From Alistipes sp. (lineage in GTDB: Bacteria > Bacteroidota > Bacteroidia > Bacteroidales > Rikenellaceae), in assembly GCA_017451685.1 (NCBI GenBank), contig JAFTNV010000032.1, forward strand, positions 1 through 49,780: DNA of 49,780 nt. The letters run 5' to 3'. Made by a program: the position numbers and the translations under genes. Of the stretch, positions 8,411 to 16,635 are shown piece after piece (positions within the stretch are counted from its first letter, which is position 1; the number at the start of each line of letters is the position of its first letter). The notes beneath the pieces are model-generated. The model had not been told where the DNA came from. It saw only the letters and a list, made by a program, of their open reading frames with translations, and ran no database searches.

Positions 8411-8629
8411 ATGGCAAAACAGACTGCTATTGAACGAGACGGAACCATCATCGAGGCGTTGTCGAATGCAATGTTTCGTGTGGAATTGGATAACGGTCAC
8501 GTTATCACGGCTCATATCTCGGGTAAGATGCGTATGCACTACATCAAGATCTTGCCCGGAGATAAGGTAAAAGTTGAAATGACACCTTACGACTTGAGTA
8601 AGGGTCGAATATCTTTCAGGTACAAATAA
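8411..8629 (+). CDS. infA: Translation initiation factor IF-1
   Basis: IF-1 occupies the A site of the 30S subunit during initiation. The 72-residue OB-fold protein reads [22 protein letters not shown], then [26 protein letters not shown], and ends [12 protein letters not shown], all canonical. It is tightly packed with map (5 bases) and rpmJ (17 bases). Confidence 0.97.
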   Translation: MAKQTAIERDGTIIEALSNAMFRVELDNGHVITAHISGKMRMHYIKILPGDKVKVEMTPYDLSKGRISFRYK

Positions 8630-8646
8630 TTAAGAATGCTTCGGTT

Positions 8647-8763
8647 ATGAAAGTAAAAGCATCAATTAAGAAGAGAAGCGAGGATTGCAAGATTGTACGT
8701 CGCAAGGGCAAGCTCTACGTGATTTGCAAGAAGAATCCTAAGTTCAAAATGCGCCAGGGATAA
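8647..8763 (+). CDS. rpmJ: 50S ribosomal protein L36, zinc-ligand-depleted form
   Basis: A 38-codon gene reading [17 protein letters not shown], then [21 protein letters not shown]. Standard L36 binds zinc through three Cys and one His. Here only the Cys at positions 14 and 27 remain: the first Cys position (11) is Ser and the His position (33) is Phe, so zinc binding is probably lost, as in other Bacteroidetes. It lies in the expected infA-rpmJ-rpsM order. Confidence 0.95.
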   Translation: MKVKASIKKRSEDCKIVRRKGKLYVICKKNPKFKMRQG

Positions 8764-8805
8764 TTTTTAGTTTTAACAAACCGAAATTAAGAAAAAGGAA
8801 AATTT

Positions 8806-9186
8806 ATGGCACGTATAGTAGGTGTTGATTTACCAAAAAATAAGCGCGGCGAGATCGGCTTGACCTATATCTATGGTATTGGTCGTTCTACGGCGCAGAA
8901 GATCCTCGATAGCGTAGGCGTAAGCCGCGACATCAAGGTTCAGGATTGGACCGACGAGCAGGTCGGCGCCATTCGTGGCGCAATTGCCGATATGGGCATC
9001 AAGGTTGAGGGCGAGTGCCGCTCAGTCGTACAGCTCAACATTAAGCGATTGATGGATATTGGTTGCTACCGTGGTATCCGTCACCGTTTGGGTCTTCCGG
9101 TTCGTGGCCAGAGCACGAAGAACAATGCTCGTACACGTAAGGGTAAGAAGAAGACTGTAGCAAACAAGAAAAAGGCAACTAAGTAA
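8806..9186 (+). CDS. rpsM: 30S ribosomal protein S13
   Basis: S13 of the 30S head forms inter-subunit bridges and contacts P-site tRNA with its basic tail. The 126 residues start [21 protein letters not shown], carry the helix-turn-helix segment [18 protein letters not shown], and end in the lysine-rich GRTK-like tail ([18 protein letters not shown]). It heads the alpha-operon block rpsM-rpsK-rpsD-rpoA-rplQ. Confidence 0.97.
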   Translation: MARIVGVDLPKNKRGEIGLTYIYGIGRSTAQKILDSVGVSRDIKVQDWTDEQVGAIRGAIADMGIKVEGECRSVVQLNIKRLMDIGCYRGIRHRLGLPVRGQSTKNNARTRKGKKKTVANKKKATK

Positions 9187-9198
9187 TATTAGAGAGTT

Positions 9199-9588
9199 AT
9201 GGCAAAGAAAACTGGAACAGTTAAGAAGAAGGTTGTTAAGGTTTCGGCACAGGGTATGGCTTTCGTACACTCTACCTTCAACAACGTTATCGTAACCATC
9301 ACCAACGAGGTTGGTGAGGTCATCAGCTGGTCGTCGGCCGGTAAGATGGGCTTCCGTGGTTCTAAGAAGAATACTCCCTATGCTGCCCAGACAGCTGCTG
9401 CTGACTGCGCAAAGGTTGCTTACGATATGGGTTTGCGTAAGGTTAAGGTTTATGTTAAGGGTCCCGGTCAGGGTCGTGAGTCAGCGGTACGTACCATCCA
9501 CGGTGCCGGCATCGAGGTGATGGAGATTATCGACGTTACACCGCTGCCGCACAATGGCTGCCGCGCTCCTAACCGTCGTCGCGTATAA
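9199..9588 (+). CDS. rpsK: 30S ribosomal protein S11
   Basis: S11 belongs to the 30S platform near the E site. The 129 residues have [20 protein letters not shown] near the N-terminus, the central [20 protein letters not shown], and the C-terminal [18 protein letters not shown]. It lies 12 bases after rpsM; rpsD follows after 64 bases. Confidence 0.97.
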   Translation: MAKKTGTVKKKVVKVSAQGMAFVHSTFNNVIVTITNEVGEVISWSSAGKMGFRGSKKNTPYAAQTAAADCAKVAYDMGLRKVKVYVKGPGQGRESAVRTIHGAGIEVMEIIDVTPLPHNGCRAPNRRRV

Positions 9589-9652
9589 TGCCAGACGTAT
9601 TGGAAGCATAACATAAGAAACACTTAATTTACAGTTAAACAGATTAAAGATT

Positions 9653-10261
9653 ATGGCAAGATATATAGGACCTAAGTCGAAGATTGCCCGTCGTTTTGGC
9701 GAGGCTATTTACGGTGCTGACAAAGTTCTTGAGAAGCGCAACTTCCCTCCCGGTCAGCACGGTCTTGCTCGCAAGCGTAAGAAGAACTCTGAGTATGGCG
9801 AGCAGCTTTCTGAGAAGCAGAAGGCAAAGTACACTTACGGCATTTTGGAGAAGCAGTTTGCACGCACTTATGAGGCTGCCGCACGTATGGGTGGTATCAC
9901 GGGTGAGAATCTTCTCAAGTTGTTGGAGTGCCGTCTTGATAATGTTGTTTACCGTTTGGGTATCGCTCCTACACGCGCAGCAGCACGTCAGCTTGTATCA
10001 CACCGTCACATCTGCGTAAACGGCAATGTAGTAAACATTCCCTCATACGCATTGAAGGTAGGCGACGTAGTATCTGTTCGTGAGAAGTCGAAGACTTTGG
10101 AGGTTATCACCGAGGCTCTTTCGGGTGCATCGCGCAGCCGTTACGCATGGTTGGAGTGGGATGGTGCCACGATGAGTGGTAAGTTCCTCCAGACGCCTGA
10201 GCGTGAGGAGATTCCCGAGAACATCAAGGAGCAGCTTATCGTCGAGTTGTACTCTAAGTAG
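9653..10261 (+). CDS. rpsD: 30S ribosomal protein S4
   Basis: S4 is an assembly initiator and mRNA-helicase component of the 30S subunit, and in many bacteria a translational regulator of the alpha operon. The 202 residues start [16 protein letters not shown] without the zinc-binding Cys cluster seen in some S4 proteins. The S4 RNA-binding domain follows near residues 92-155 ([22 protein letters not shown] and [18 protein letters not shown]). Confidence 0.97.
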   Translation: MARYIGPKSKIARRFGEAIYGADKVLEKRNFPPGQHGLARKRKKNSEYGEQLSEKQKAKYTYGILEKQFARTYEAAARMGGITGENLLKLLECRLDNVVYRLGIAPTRAAARQLVSHRHICVNGNVVNIPSYALKVGDVVSVREKSKTLEVITEALSGASRSRYAWLEWDGATMSGKFLQTPEREEIPENIKEQLIVELYSK

Positions 10262-10285
10262 TAATTTACAAACAAATTCAATATT

Positions 10286-11278
10286 ATGGCAATATTAGCA
10301 TTCCAAAAGCCTGAAAAGGTCATCATGCTGGAGTCGACTTCATCGTTCGGCAAGTTTGAGTTTCGTCCGTTGGAGCCCGGTTACGGTATGACTGTCGGAA
10401 ACGCTTTGCGCCGTGTGTTGCTCTCATCGTTGGAGGGTTATGCTATCACGACCGTGAAGGTTGCCGGCGTGAACAATGAGTTCGCCGCCGTTCCCGGTGT
10501 GATGGAGGGTATGATCGAGATTATCCTTAATCTCAAGCAGGTACGTTTCATCCGCACTGTCGATAACGAGGAGGCCGAGAAGGTCTCTATCAACGTAGCG
10601 GGTGTTACGGAGCTTACAGCAGGTTACATCTCGAACTACCTCTCATTCTTCAAGGTGCTCAATCCCGAGTTGGTAATCTGCCACCTCGCCCCCGGTACTA
10701 AGATGCAGATGACCATTACCATTGGTAAGGGTCGCGGCTATGTACCCTCGGAGGAGAATGCCGGCATCGAGAAGGATGTTGATACACTCCCCATCGACTC
10801 GATCTTCACTCCCATTAAGAACGTCAAGTACTCTATCGAGGACTACCGTGTCGAGCAGAAGACCGACTACGAGAAGTTGAATTTGGAGATTACTACAGAC
10901 GGCTCGATTCATCCGAAGGATGCGTTGAAGGAGGCTGCCAAGATTCTTATTCAGCACTTCATGTTGTTCTCGGACGAGAAGATTACTCTCGACGAGGAGG
11001 AGCAGCAGGGTGTTGAGGAGTTCGATGAGGGCATCTTGCACATGCGTCAATTGCTTAAGACGAAGCTTGCAGATCAGGATTTGAGTGTTCGTGCGCTCAA
11101 CTGCTTGAAGGCGGCCGATGTCGACACTGTTGGCGACCTTGTGAAGCTCCACCGCAACGAGTTGTTGAAGTTCCGCAACTTCGGTAAGAAGTCGCTCACG
11201 GAGCTCGACGAGTTGTTGGCGACACTCAACCTTAAGTTCGGTATGGACGTATCTATCTACAAACTTGATAAAGATTAA
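10286..11278 (+). CDS. rpoA: RNA polymerase alpha subunit
   Basis: The 330 residues give both domains. The N-terminal dimerisation domain includes [28 protein letters not shown] near residues 19-46. The C-terminal DNA- and activator-binding domain (about 250-320) has [24 protein letters not shown] and [19 protein letters not shown]. An acidic linker ([15 protein letters not shown]) separates them. rplQ starts 2 bases after the stop. Confidence 0.98.
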   Translation: MAILAFQKPEKVIMLESTSSFGKFEFRPLEPGYGMTVGNALRRVLLSSLEGYAITTVKVAGVNNEFAAVPGVMEGMIEIILNLKQVRFIRTVDNEEAEKVSINVAGVTELTAGYISNYLSFFKVLNPELVICHLAPGTKMQMTITIGKGRGYVPSEENAGIEKDVDTLPIDSIFTPIKNVKYSIEDYRVEQKTDYEKLNLEITTDGSIHPKDALKEAAKILIQHFMLFSDEKITLDEEEQQGVEEFDEGILHMRQLLKTKLADQDLSVRALNCLKAADVDTVGDLVKLHRNELLKFRNFGKKSLTELDELLATLNLKFGMDVSIYKLDKD

Positions 11279-11280
11279 TT

Positions 11281-11847
11281 ATGAGACACAATAAGAATTT
11301 TAATCATCTTGGCAGACAGGCCGGCCACCGCAAGGCTATGCTCTCAAATATGGCATCGTCGCTCGTTCTGCACAAGCGCATTCAGACTACTGTAGCTAAG
11401 GCTAAGGCCGTACAGAAGTTCATCGAGCCTCTCGTTACCAAGTCTAAGGAGGACACCACGCACTCACGTCGTGTAGTATTCTCGTACTTGAAGCAGAAGG
11501 AGGCCGTAACGGAGTTGTTCCGCACTATCGCTCCTAAGATTATGGAGCGTCCCGGTGGTTACACTCGTATCCTTAAGACCGGTTTCCGTCTTGGTGATGG
11601 TGCCGACATGTGTATCATCGAGTTCGTTGACTTCAACGAGACTTACACCTTCGGTCGTGAGGCAGCTGTCGCTGCTGAGGCTAAGCCTAAGACACGTCGT
11701 TCACGCAAGAAGACGACCGATGCTGCCGAGGATGCAACCGTTGTAGCTGAGAAGAAGGCTACGAAGGCTGCTGCTCCCAAGAAGGCTGCTGCCAAGGCTT
11801 CGGCTGCTAAGGGTGCGAAGAAGACTAATGTGGGCAAGAAAATGTAA
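11281..11847 (+). CDS. rplQ: 50S ribosomal protein L17 with Ala/Lys-rich tail
   Basis: L17 is an assembly protein near the exit tunnel. The core, about residues 1-125, begins [21 protein letters not shown] and is typical. After it comes an extension of about 60 residues rich in Ala and Lys (for example [24 protein letters not shown]), much longer than the roughly 127-residue E. coli protein but common in Bacteroidetes. It is the last gene of the cluster, followed by a strong terminator. Confidence 0.97.
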   Translation: MRHNKNFNHLGRQAGHRKAMLSNMASSLVLHKRIQTTVAKAKAVQKFIEPLVTKSKEDTTHSRRVVFSYLKQKEAVTELFRTIAPKIMERPGGYTRILKTGFRLGDGADMCIIEFVDFNETYTFGREAAVAAEAKPKTRRSRKKTTDAAEDATVVAEKKATKAAAPKKAAAKASAAKGAKKTNVGKKM

Positions 11848-11865
11848 TTATAATTTCTTGTGATA

Positions 11866-11943
11866 AGGGGCCGATTGCGGCCCCTAACAAAAAATGCCAC
11901 CAATGGGACGTACATCAAAGTACTACCCATCGGTGGCATTTTT
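11866..11943 (+). terminator. Terminator of the ribosomal cluster
   Basis: Two hairpins stand in tandem. The first (11866-11885) pairs AGGGGCC with GGCCCCT. The second (11889-11943) is a long stem with ATGCCACC and GGTGGCAT arms, inner TGGG/CCCA and GTAC/GTAC pairs, an A run before and a T run after. The second therefore works as an intrinsic terminator in either direction. Confidence 0.85.
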
Positions 11944-11962
11944 GCCGAGTGTAGCACTCGGC
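11944..11962. other. Perfect 8-bp palindrome after the terminator
   Basis: GCCGAGTG and CACTCGGC pair perfectly around a 3-base loop immediately after the T tract of the ribosomal terminator. No T run follows it. It may be extra termination or an mRNA-end structure. The next 120 bases up to the promoter at 12084 hold nothing I recognise. Confidence 0.5.
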
Positions 11963-12083
11963 GCCTTCTGACAAGAAATCAGACATACAACCCTCATTCT
12001 ACCCATACTAACTCATCGCAACCCATCGAAACTTTCCATAATCCCGCGGCCTCCGCCTAAATCGTCTCACAGCGCACGAAATA

Positions 12084-12114
12084 TTTGCACTTTGTCGAAT
12101 TTTTTATATCTTTG
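12084..12114 (+). promoter_or_regulatory. Bacteroidetes-type promoter of the first lipoprotein gene
   Basis: TTTG at 12084-12087, 19 bases, then TATCTTTG at 12107-12114 is an exact consensus match. The start point would lie near 12121, about 30 bases before the ATG at 12152, which supports that ATG over an in-frame TTG at 12092. Confidence 0.85.
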
Positions 12115-12151
12115 TCCTCAGTTAGTTAATATTAATTATACAGATAGTATC

Positions 12152-13735
12152 ATGAGAAGATTTTTACCCTATCTTTTTGCTCTCACGGCCATGGTTATGG
12201 TTGCGTGTGAGAACAATAACTCGCTCCCTGACTCTACCGTAGACCCCATCTTCACCATCGTCGATGGCGAGGTTCACAACGTAGGTGCCGAGGGTGACAC
12301 CGTCACCGTGCACTACTTCATCGAGAACACCATCCCTGGCGAGGAGGTTGTATGGGAGATACTCAACACCACGATGATAACTGCCGTGGATGGCTCAGCA
12401 AAGGGCGTCATCGAGATTGCCGTGGCACCCAACCCCACAGCTGAGGAGCGCGAGGGTAGCGTCGTCCTCAGCTATGCCGGCCACAATAAGAACATAACCA
12501 TCAAGCAGGCTGCGGGTGAGGAGCCCGCAAACAGCGTGGGCTTCACGCTTCTTGATAGCGCTACGCAGAGCGTCGAGGCCGAGGGTGGTAACATCATGGT
12601 GCGTTACAACATCGCGATGCCTATCGAGGGCGAGACGGTGGAGTGTACGATACTCAACACCGTGATGATTCCCGAGGTGAATTACTCTATCGACGGTGTC
12701 GTGATGATAGAAGTAGCCCCCAACTCAGAGCTTGAGCCCCGCACGGGTGAGGTTATCCTCGCCTATGCCGATGTGGAGTATACCATCACCATCACGCAGG
12801 CCGCAGCAGCATATAGAGAGGTCGATATAGCTGCCAATCAGCTCATAGGCACATACTATGGCGAGCGTGTAACCGAGGGTCTTGGTAACTATTGGCTTAT
12901 CTTCTCGAAGGATGGCGTTGAGGGTGGCGATGTGCAGCCCAACACGGAGTTTATACGCCTCGATATCCTTGCCCCCTTGGCTACGAGCGAGGAGAGAGTC
13001 AAGGTGCCCGACGGCACCTATCGCTTCGATGCGAGCAACTCGTGTGGTAACTACTCGATACTCAACCTCCCGAATACGGACTATATGTACGTTGATGAGA
13101 ATCTTGAGGGCTGGACCACGCAGCTTGTAGGAGCATCTATGACCGTTGCCGGCAACCATATCGAGCTTGTGGCCTATACCGAGACGGCGCAGTTTAATGT
13201 CACCTTCGATGGCGACTACTCGTTAGATGTGGCTAAGACGTCGGACCATATATCTAACCTTAAGGGGGATGTTGCGATAGATGTGTCTAACTGCAATGTT
13301 TCGATAAAAAGCTATGGTGATTATTGGCATTGTGGCTACTGCAACTGGGTTGTGGAGTTTGTCGATAAGAAGGGATATGATAATGGTGTATTCCTACAAT
13401 TAGACCTCCTTGGTACTACCGTAGATGCATCGTCGGGATATGTGGGCTTGTATCCCTCGGCCGGCTTCTCGGCAGACGACCCCTCGAAGCCTAACTTTGG
13501 CCCGGGAGTATTTATCCCCGGTGTGGCAATCTCGGACGACGGCATATATCTTATGGGCTCGCTCTATATGGTATATAACGACAATAATAAGGCAGTTACA
13601 CAGGCTCCGCTGACTACGGGAACGGTGGAGATTAAGAAGAATACGGATGGCACGCATACCATCATCGTCGATGCTTACGATGATGCCCCCGAGCCTAACA
13701 AGCTGACACTTAATTGGACGGGAAATGTCCAGTAA
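12152..13735 (+). CDS. Surface lipoprotein with two BACON-like domains
   Basis: The 527-residue protein has a lipoprotein signal ending MVMVAC, with Cys19 as the lipidation site. Two BACON-like beta domains follow (about 33-115 and 122-205), each ending in the family pattern of a V/I-rich strand plus KQAA or TQAA. The C-terminal half (210-527) is beta-rich with a VPDGTYRF element and a GTVEIKKNTDGTHTI element, also found in the 1034-residue lipoprotein of this window. BACON domains are usually tied to glycan or mucin binding, but no catalytic domain is visible. The start is set by the promoter just upstream. It has its own promoter and terminator. Confidence 0.85.
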   Translation: MRRFLPYLFALTAMVMVACENNNSLPDSTVDPIFTIVDGEVHNVGAEGDTVTVHYFIENTIPGEEVVWEILNTTMITAVDGSAKGVIEIAVAPNPTAEEREGSVVLSYAGHNKNITIKQAAGEEPANSVGFTLLDSATQSVEAEGGNIMVRYNIAMPIEGETVECTILNTVMIPEVNYSIDGVVMIEVAPNSELEPRTGEVILAYADVEYTITITQAAAAYREVDIAANQLIGTYYGERVTEGLGNYWLIFSKDGVEGGDVQPNTEFIRLDILAPLATSEERVKVPDGTYRFDASNSCGNYSILNLPNTDYMYVDENLEGWTTQLVGASMTVAGNHIELVAYTETAQFNVTFDGDYSLDVAKTSDHISNLKGDVAIDVSNCNVSIKSYGDYWHCGYCNWVVEFVDKKGYDNGVFLQLDLLGTTVDASSGYVGLYPSAGFSADDPSKPNFGPGVFIPGVAISDDGIYLMGSLYMVYNDNNKAVTQAPLTTGTVEIKKNTDGTHTIIVDAYDDAPEPNKLTLNWTGNVQ

Positions 13736-13752
13736 GAGATAACTGTTATAAT

Positions 13753-13787
13753 AAAATCGCCTCGATGCTCGACATCGGGGCGATTTT
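13753..13787 (+). terminator. Intrinsic terminator after the BACON lipoprotein gene
   Basis: AAAATCGCC and GGCGATTTT pair, with an inner CGATG/CATCG helix and a 5-base loop. The T tract is part of the 3' arm. The A tract on the other side would let it act on the opposite strand too. Confidence 0.85.
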
Positions 13788-13821
13788 CTTGCAAAAAGAG
13801 CCTTAAAAAGACCCGAAAAAT

Positions 13822-13852
13822 TTTGTCTATATCCAAAAATATTTTATTTTTG
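13822..13852 (+). promoter_or_regulatory. Bacteroidetes-type promoter of the 827-residue lipoprotein gene
   Basis: TTTG at 13822-13825, 19 bases, then TATTTTTG at 13845-13852. Transcription would begin near 13859 and leave a leader of about 175 bases, longer than for the neighbouring genes. The leader has a GGATGATGC direct repeat near 13881-13898 and otherwise shows no known riboswitch. Confidence 0.8.
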
Positions 13853-14034
13853 CATCTTAGAATGGTGCTTTTTATTCAAACGGATGATGCGGATGATGCG
13901 CATGACATGTAGGTGAGGATGATAAAAAGCGATATATATTGTGGCGGGAGAGTTGTGAGGATTGCGGATAATGCGATATATGATTATAGATTAGGAATTT
14001 AAGAGATTATTAATTTTATAACCAAACTAAAACT

Positions 14035-16518
14035 ATGAAAAAATTTAACTTGATTTTGATGCTTGTGGCGATGATGTCTGTTGCCATGGTATCATGTACC
14101 GAGGACACAACCGAGCCGACGCCTGGTGCTCAGCCCGAGTTGGAGATTACCTCGGAGGCCACGATGGAGTTCACGGCCAAGGGTGGTAATGGCGAGATTA
14201 CCTACACGCTGGCAAATGTCAAGGAGGGTGTTGTCCCCACTGTGGAGTGTGAGGCCGATTGGATTACCGACATCGTCGTAGAGGAGAGCATCGCCTTTGT
14301 TGTCGCGCCCAATAGTGGTGATGCGCGCGAGGCAACGATTACCGTGTCTTGCGAGGCCTCTTCGTTTGATGTCACTGTAAGGCAGGGCTCGATTCTCGCT
14401 TTCGAGATTGTTGTTGACGAGGTTACTTACTCGTCGGTGAAGTTCACCGTGACACCTACGGATCTCGAGGCCGACTACTTCATCGTGCTCTACGATGCAA
14501 AGACTATCGAGGAGTTTACGCACGACAGATTTATCATCACGGAGCTCTACCGACAGCTTGAGGCTGCCGCACGTGCTGAGGGTAAGACCTTGGCGGAGTA
14601 TATGCCCGCGTATCTCGATAAGGGTGTTGTGAGCGACTCTTACAGCTCGTTGGCTCCCGAGACGGACTACTACCTCCTCGCCTTTGGCGTAGATGTAGAG
14701 AATGGCTTCATTGCCAACACCGATCTCACGAAGCATAAGTTCCAGACCGCGGCGGTAGATATGATTGATGTCACCTTCGATGTTAAGACCGACGTATACT
14801 ATAACACTGCCGAGTATACCGTGACCCCCTCAGACCTTGAGGTTATCTGGTACTTCTATACCTTCGAAAAGGCGGGTTATCTGTACTATACAGACCCCGA
14901 GGGCGAGGAGAAGATGGATAACAAGGAGTTTATCAGCCTCTGCTTGAGCAACCAGATTAGCCAGTATCGTGGTGCAGGATATACCGACAACCAGATTCTC
15001 AATACTCTCTTCCATAGGGGAGAGATGAAGCTCGAGGTCGAGGCCCTTAAGACCTTTACCGAGTATATCACAATCGTCGCGGCATTTGACGTAACTCCCG
15101 CGGGTAGCATCACGCTTATCTCGGAGCCCGAGATTACAGAATATACTACGGGCGATGTTATGCCCTCAAACCTTACGTTCAACATCACCGTTACCGATAT
15201 TGAGGCAACACGTGCCGCTATCAAGGTTAAGCCCTCGAATGATAAGGATTCCTATGTATGGATGGTTCAGCCCTACGATGGCGTTTCTACACCCGAGCAG
15301 GTTATGAATAAGATTGTTGAGGATAACAAGGTATATATGGATAATGGCTATTGGAGTTTTGCGAAGGGCACTCAGGACTATACCGGTGGCCCCGGTAGCC
15401 CCTATAAGTATAAGCTTGATGCTCCCGATACGAAATACTGTGTTATCGCCTTTGGTTACTCGTATGGTATTACTTCTGAGCCCGTGATGGTGACCTTCCG
15501 CACACTTCCGGCTCCCGATGCTGCAACTACGGAGTTTACGATGAGAGCGTCGAATATCACTCCCTATAGCTGCGATGTTTCGGTGACATCGTCACACTCT
15601 TCGACATACTACGTTGTGGGCATCTGCTCTCCCGAGGAGTATGACGAGGCAGCCATTATCAAGGAGCATAACGATGCATTTGACAAGACACTTGCTATGT
15701 ATGAGGAGCAGAATGTACCAATAACCATCCCGCAGCTTGTTTCGCAGTATTGGAACGGTAATTTTACGACCGTAGCCAATGGCATGTCTCCCGAGACCGA
15801 GGTTATGGGTTACATCCTTGCTCTGGATATAAATACGGGTTATGTTGCCAAGGCTCACGCCTTCAATCCTTTGGCCAAGACCACGGCATTGGGTAGCGTG
15901 AAGCCTAAGGTAGAGCTCGTAGGTTACTACTCGGGTGAGGAGGCTTATAAGAACACGGTATTCCGTGATAAGGATGGTAAGCCGATAGACACCAGCGCTT
16001 ATGCTATCACTGTAATTAAGTATAGCAACTTTGATGGTGCTCGCTCACTCTTTAGCACGTTGCCCGAGGATGATTGCAGCAACGATATAGGCTATCCCGA
16101 TACCGATGTGTGGAAGGCATGCACCGGAATATGGAAAGCAACGAGCCTCGAATCGCCCTACTCGTTCTACACAACAACGTGGGATACGGAGTACACAGCC
16201 TTGGCTTATGCCGTAGATAACTCGGGTCTTATTGGTGGAATAGGCCGTCTGTACGTACAGCCTACGGTTGAGGACAAGAGCAACATCCAGGAGCTCATAG
16301 AGCTCGTTAACAAGATCGACGCCTTGGAGCAGAGCAGCGTGGCAATGCCCGCATCGCTCGTTGTCAACGAGGAGCCCCTTGCTAAGCCCACAGCCGCAGC
16401 GATGCCCGCGGTGCAGCAGGAGATGGTTAGCATGCCCGTAGCGGAGGCCCCCGCGGTGTTAGACCCCAACAAGGTGATGCTATTAGACGTATTCCTCCCC
16501 TTCTACCTCCACAGATAG
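14035..16518 (+). CDS. Surface lipoprotein: BACON-like domain plus four FnIII-like modules
   Basis: The 827 residues start with a lipoprotein signal (SVAMVSC, Cys21) followed by TEDTTEP, an acidic stretch of the kind that marks surface export in Bacteroidetes. A BACON-like domain (about 35-120) contains CEADWITDI and GDAREATITVSC. Four modules of about 110-130 residues follow, each with a V.VTP(S/T)D strand, a helical insertion, and an L.P.T.Y.L.AFG strand. The C-terminal domain has VELVGYYSGEEAY, SNFDGARSLFSTLPE and a Pro/Ala/Met-rich tail. The neighbour at 16636 has the same modules in the same order, so the two are tandem paralogues. No enzyme motif is seen; adhesion or ligand binding is an inference. 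Confidence 0.85.
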   Translation: MKKFNLILMLVAMMSVAMVSCTEDTTEPTPGAQPELEITSEATMEFTAKGGNGEITYTLANVKEGVVPTVECEADWITDIVVEESIAFVVAPNSGDAREATITVSCEASSFDVTVRQGSILAFEIVVDEVTYSSVKFTVTPTDLEADYFIVLYDAKTIEEFTHDRFIITELYRQLEAAARAEGKTLAEYMPAYLDKGVVSDSYSSLAPETDYYLLAFGVDVENGFIANTDLTKHKFQTAAVDMIDVTFDVKTDVYYNTAEYTVTPSDLEVIWYFYTFEKAGYLYYTDPEGEEKMDNKEFISLCLSNQISQYRGAGYTDNQILNTLFHRGEMKLEVEALKTFTEYITIVAAFDVTPAGSITLISEPEITEYTTGDVMPSNLTFNITVTDIEATRAAIKVKPSNDKDSYVWMVQPYDGVSTPEQVMNKIVEDNKVYMDNGYWSFAKGTQDYTGGPGSPYKYKLDAPDTKYCVIAFGYSYGITSEPVMVTFRTLPAPDAATTEFTMRASNITPYSCDVSVTSSHSSTYYVVGICSPEEYDEAAIIKEHNDAFDKTLAMYEEQNVPITIPQLVSQYWNGNFTTVANGMSPETEVMGYILALDINTGYVAKAHAFNPLAKTTALGSVKPKVELVGYYSGEEAYKNTVFRDKDGKPIDTSAYAITVIKYSNFDGARSLFSTLPEDDCSNDIGYPDTDVWKACTGIWKATSLESPYSFYTTTWDTEYTALAYAVDNSGLIGGIGRLYVQPTVEDKSNIQELIELVNKIDALEQSSVAMPASLVVNEEPLAKPTAAAMPAVQQEMVSMPVAEAPAVLDPNKVMLLDVFLPFYLHR

Positions 16519-16537
16519 AAGATTGAGTATGGGCCTT

Positions 16538-16573
16538 ACCCCGAGCCGCGAGCATAAGACTCTCACTCGGGGT
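16538..16573 (+). terminator. Hairpin after the 827-residue lipoprotein gene
   Basis: ACCCCGAG and CTCGGGGT pair around a 20-base loop, followed shortly by TTT. A second small hairpin (GCGGG-TGATG-CCCGC) lies at 16588-16602. I see no TAnnTTTG box before the next gene, so some read-through into it is likely. Confidence 0.6.
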
Positions 16574-16635
16574 TGGCTTTAACGGTTGCGGGTGATGCCC
16601 GCCATATAAGAGAATGAACTAAAAAAAATACGACT

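Noticed and set aside
12092..12151. An upstream TTG start for the first lipoprotein
   Set aside because: It would lie within the promoter and place 20 residues before a perfect lipoprotein signal.
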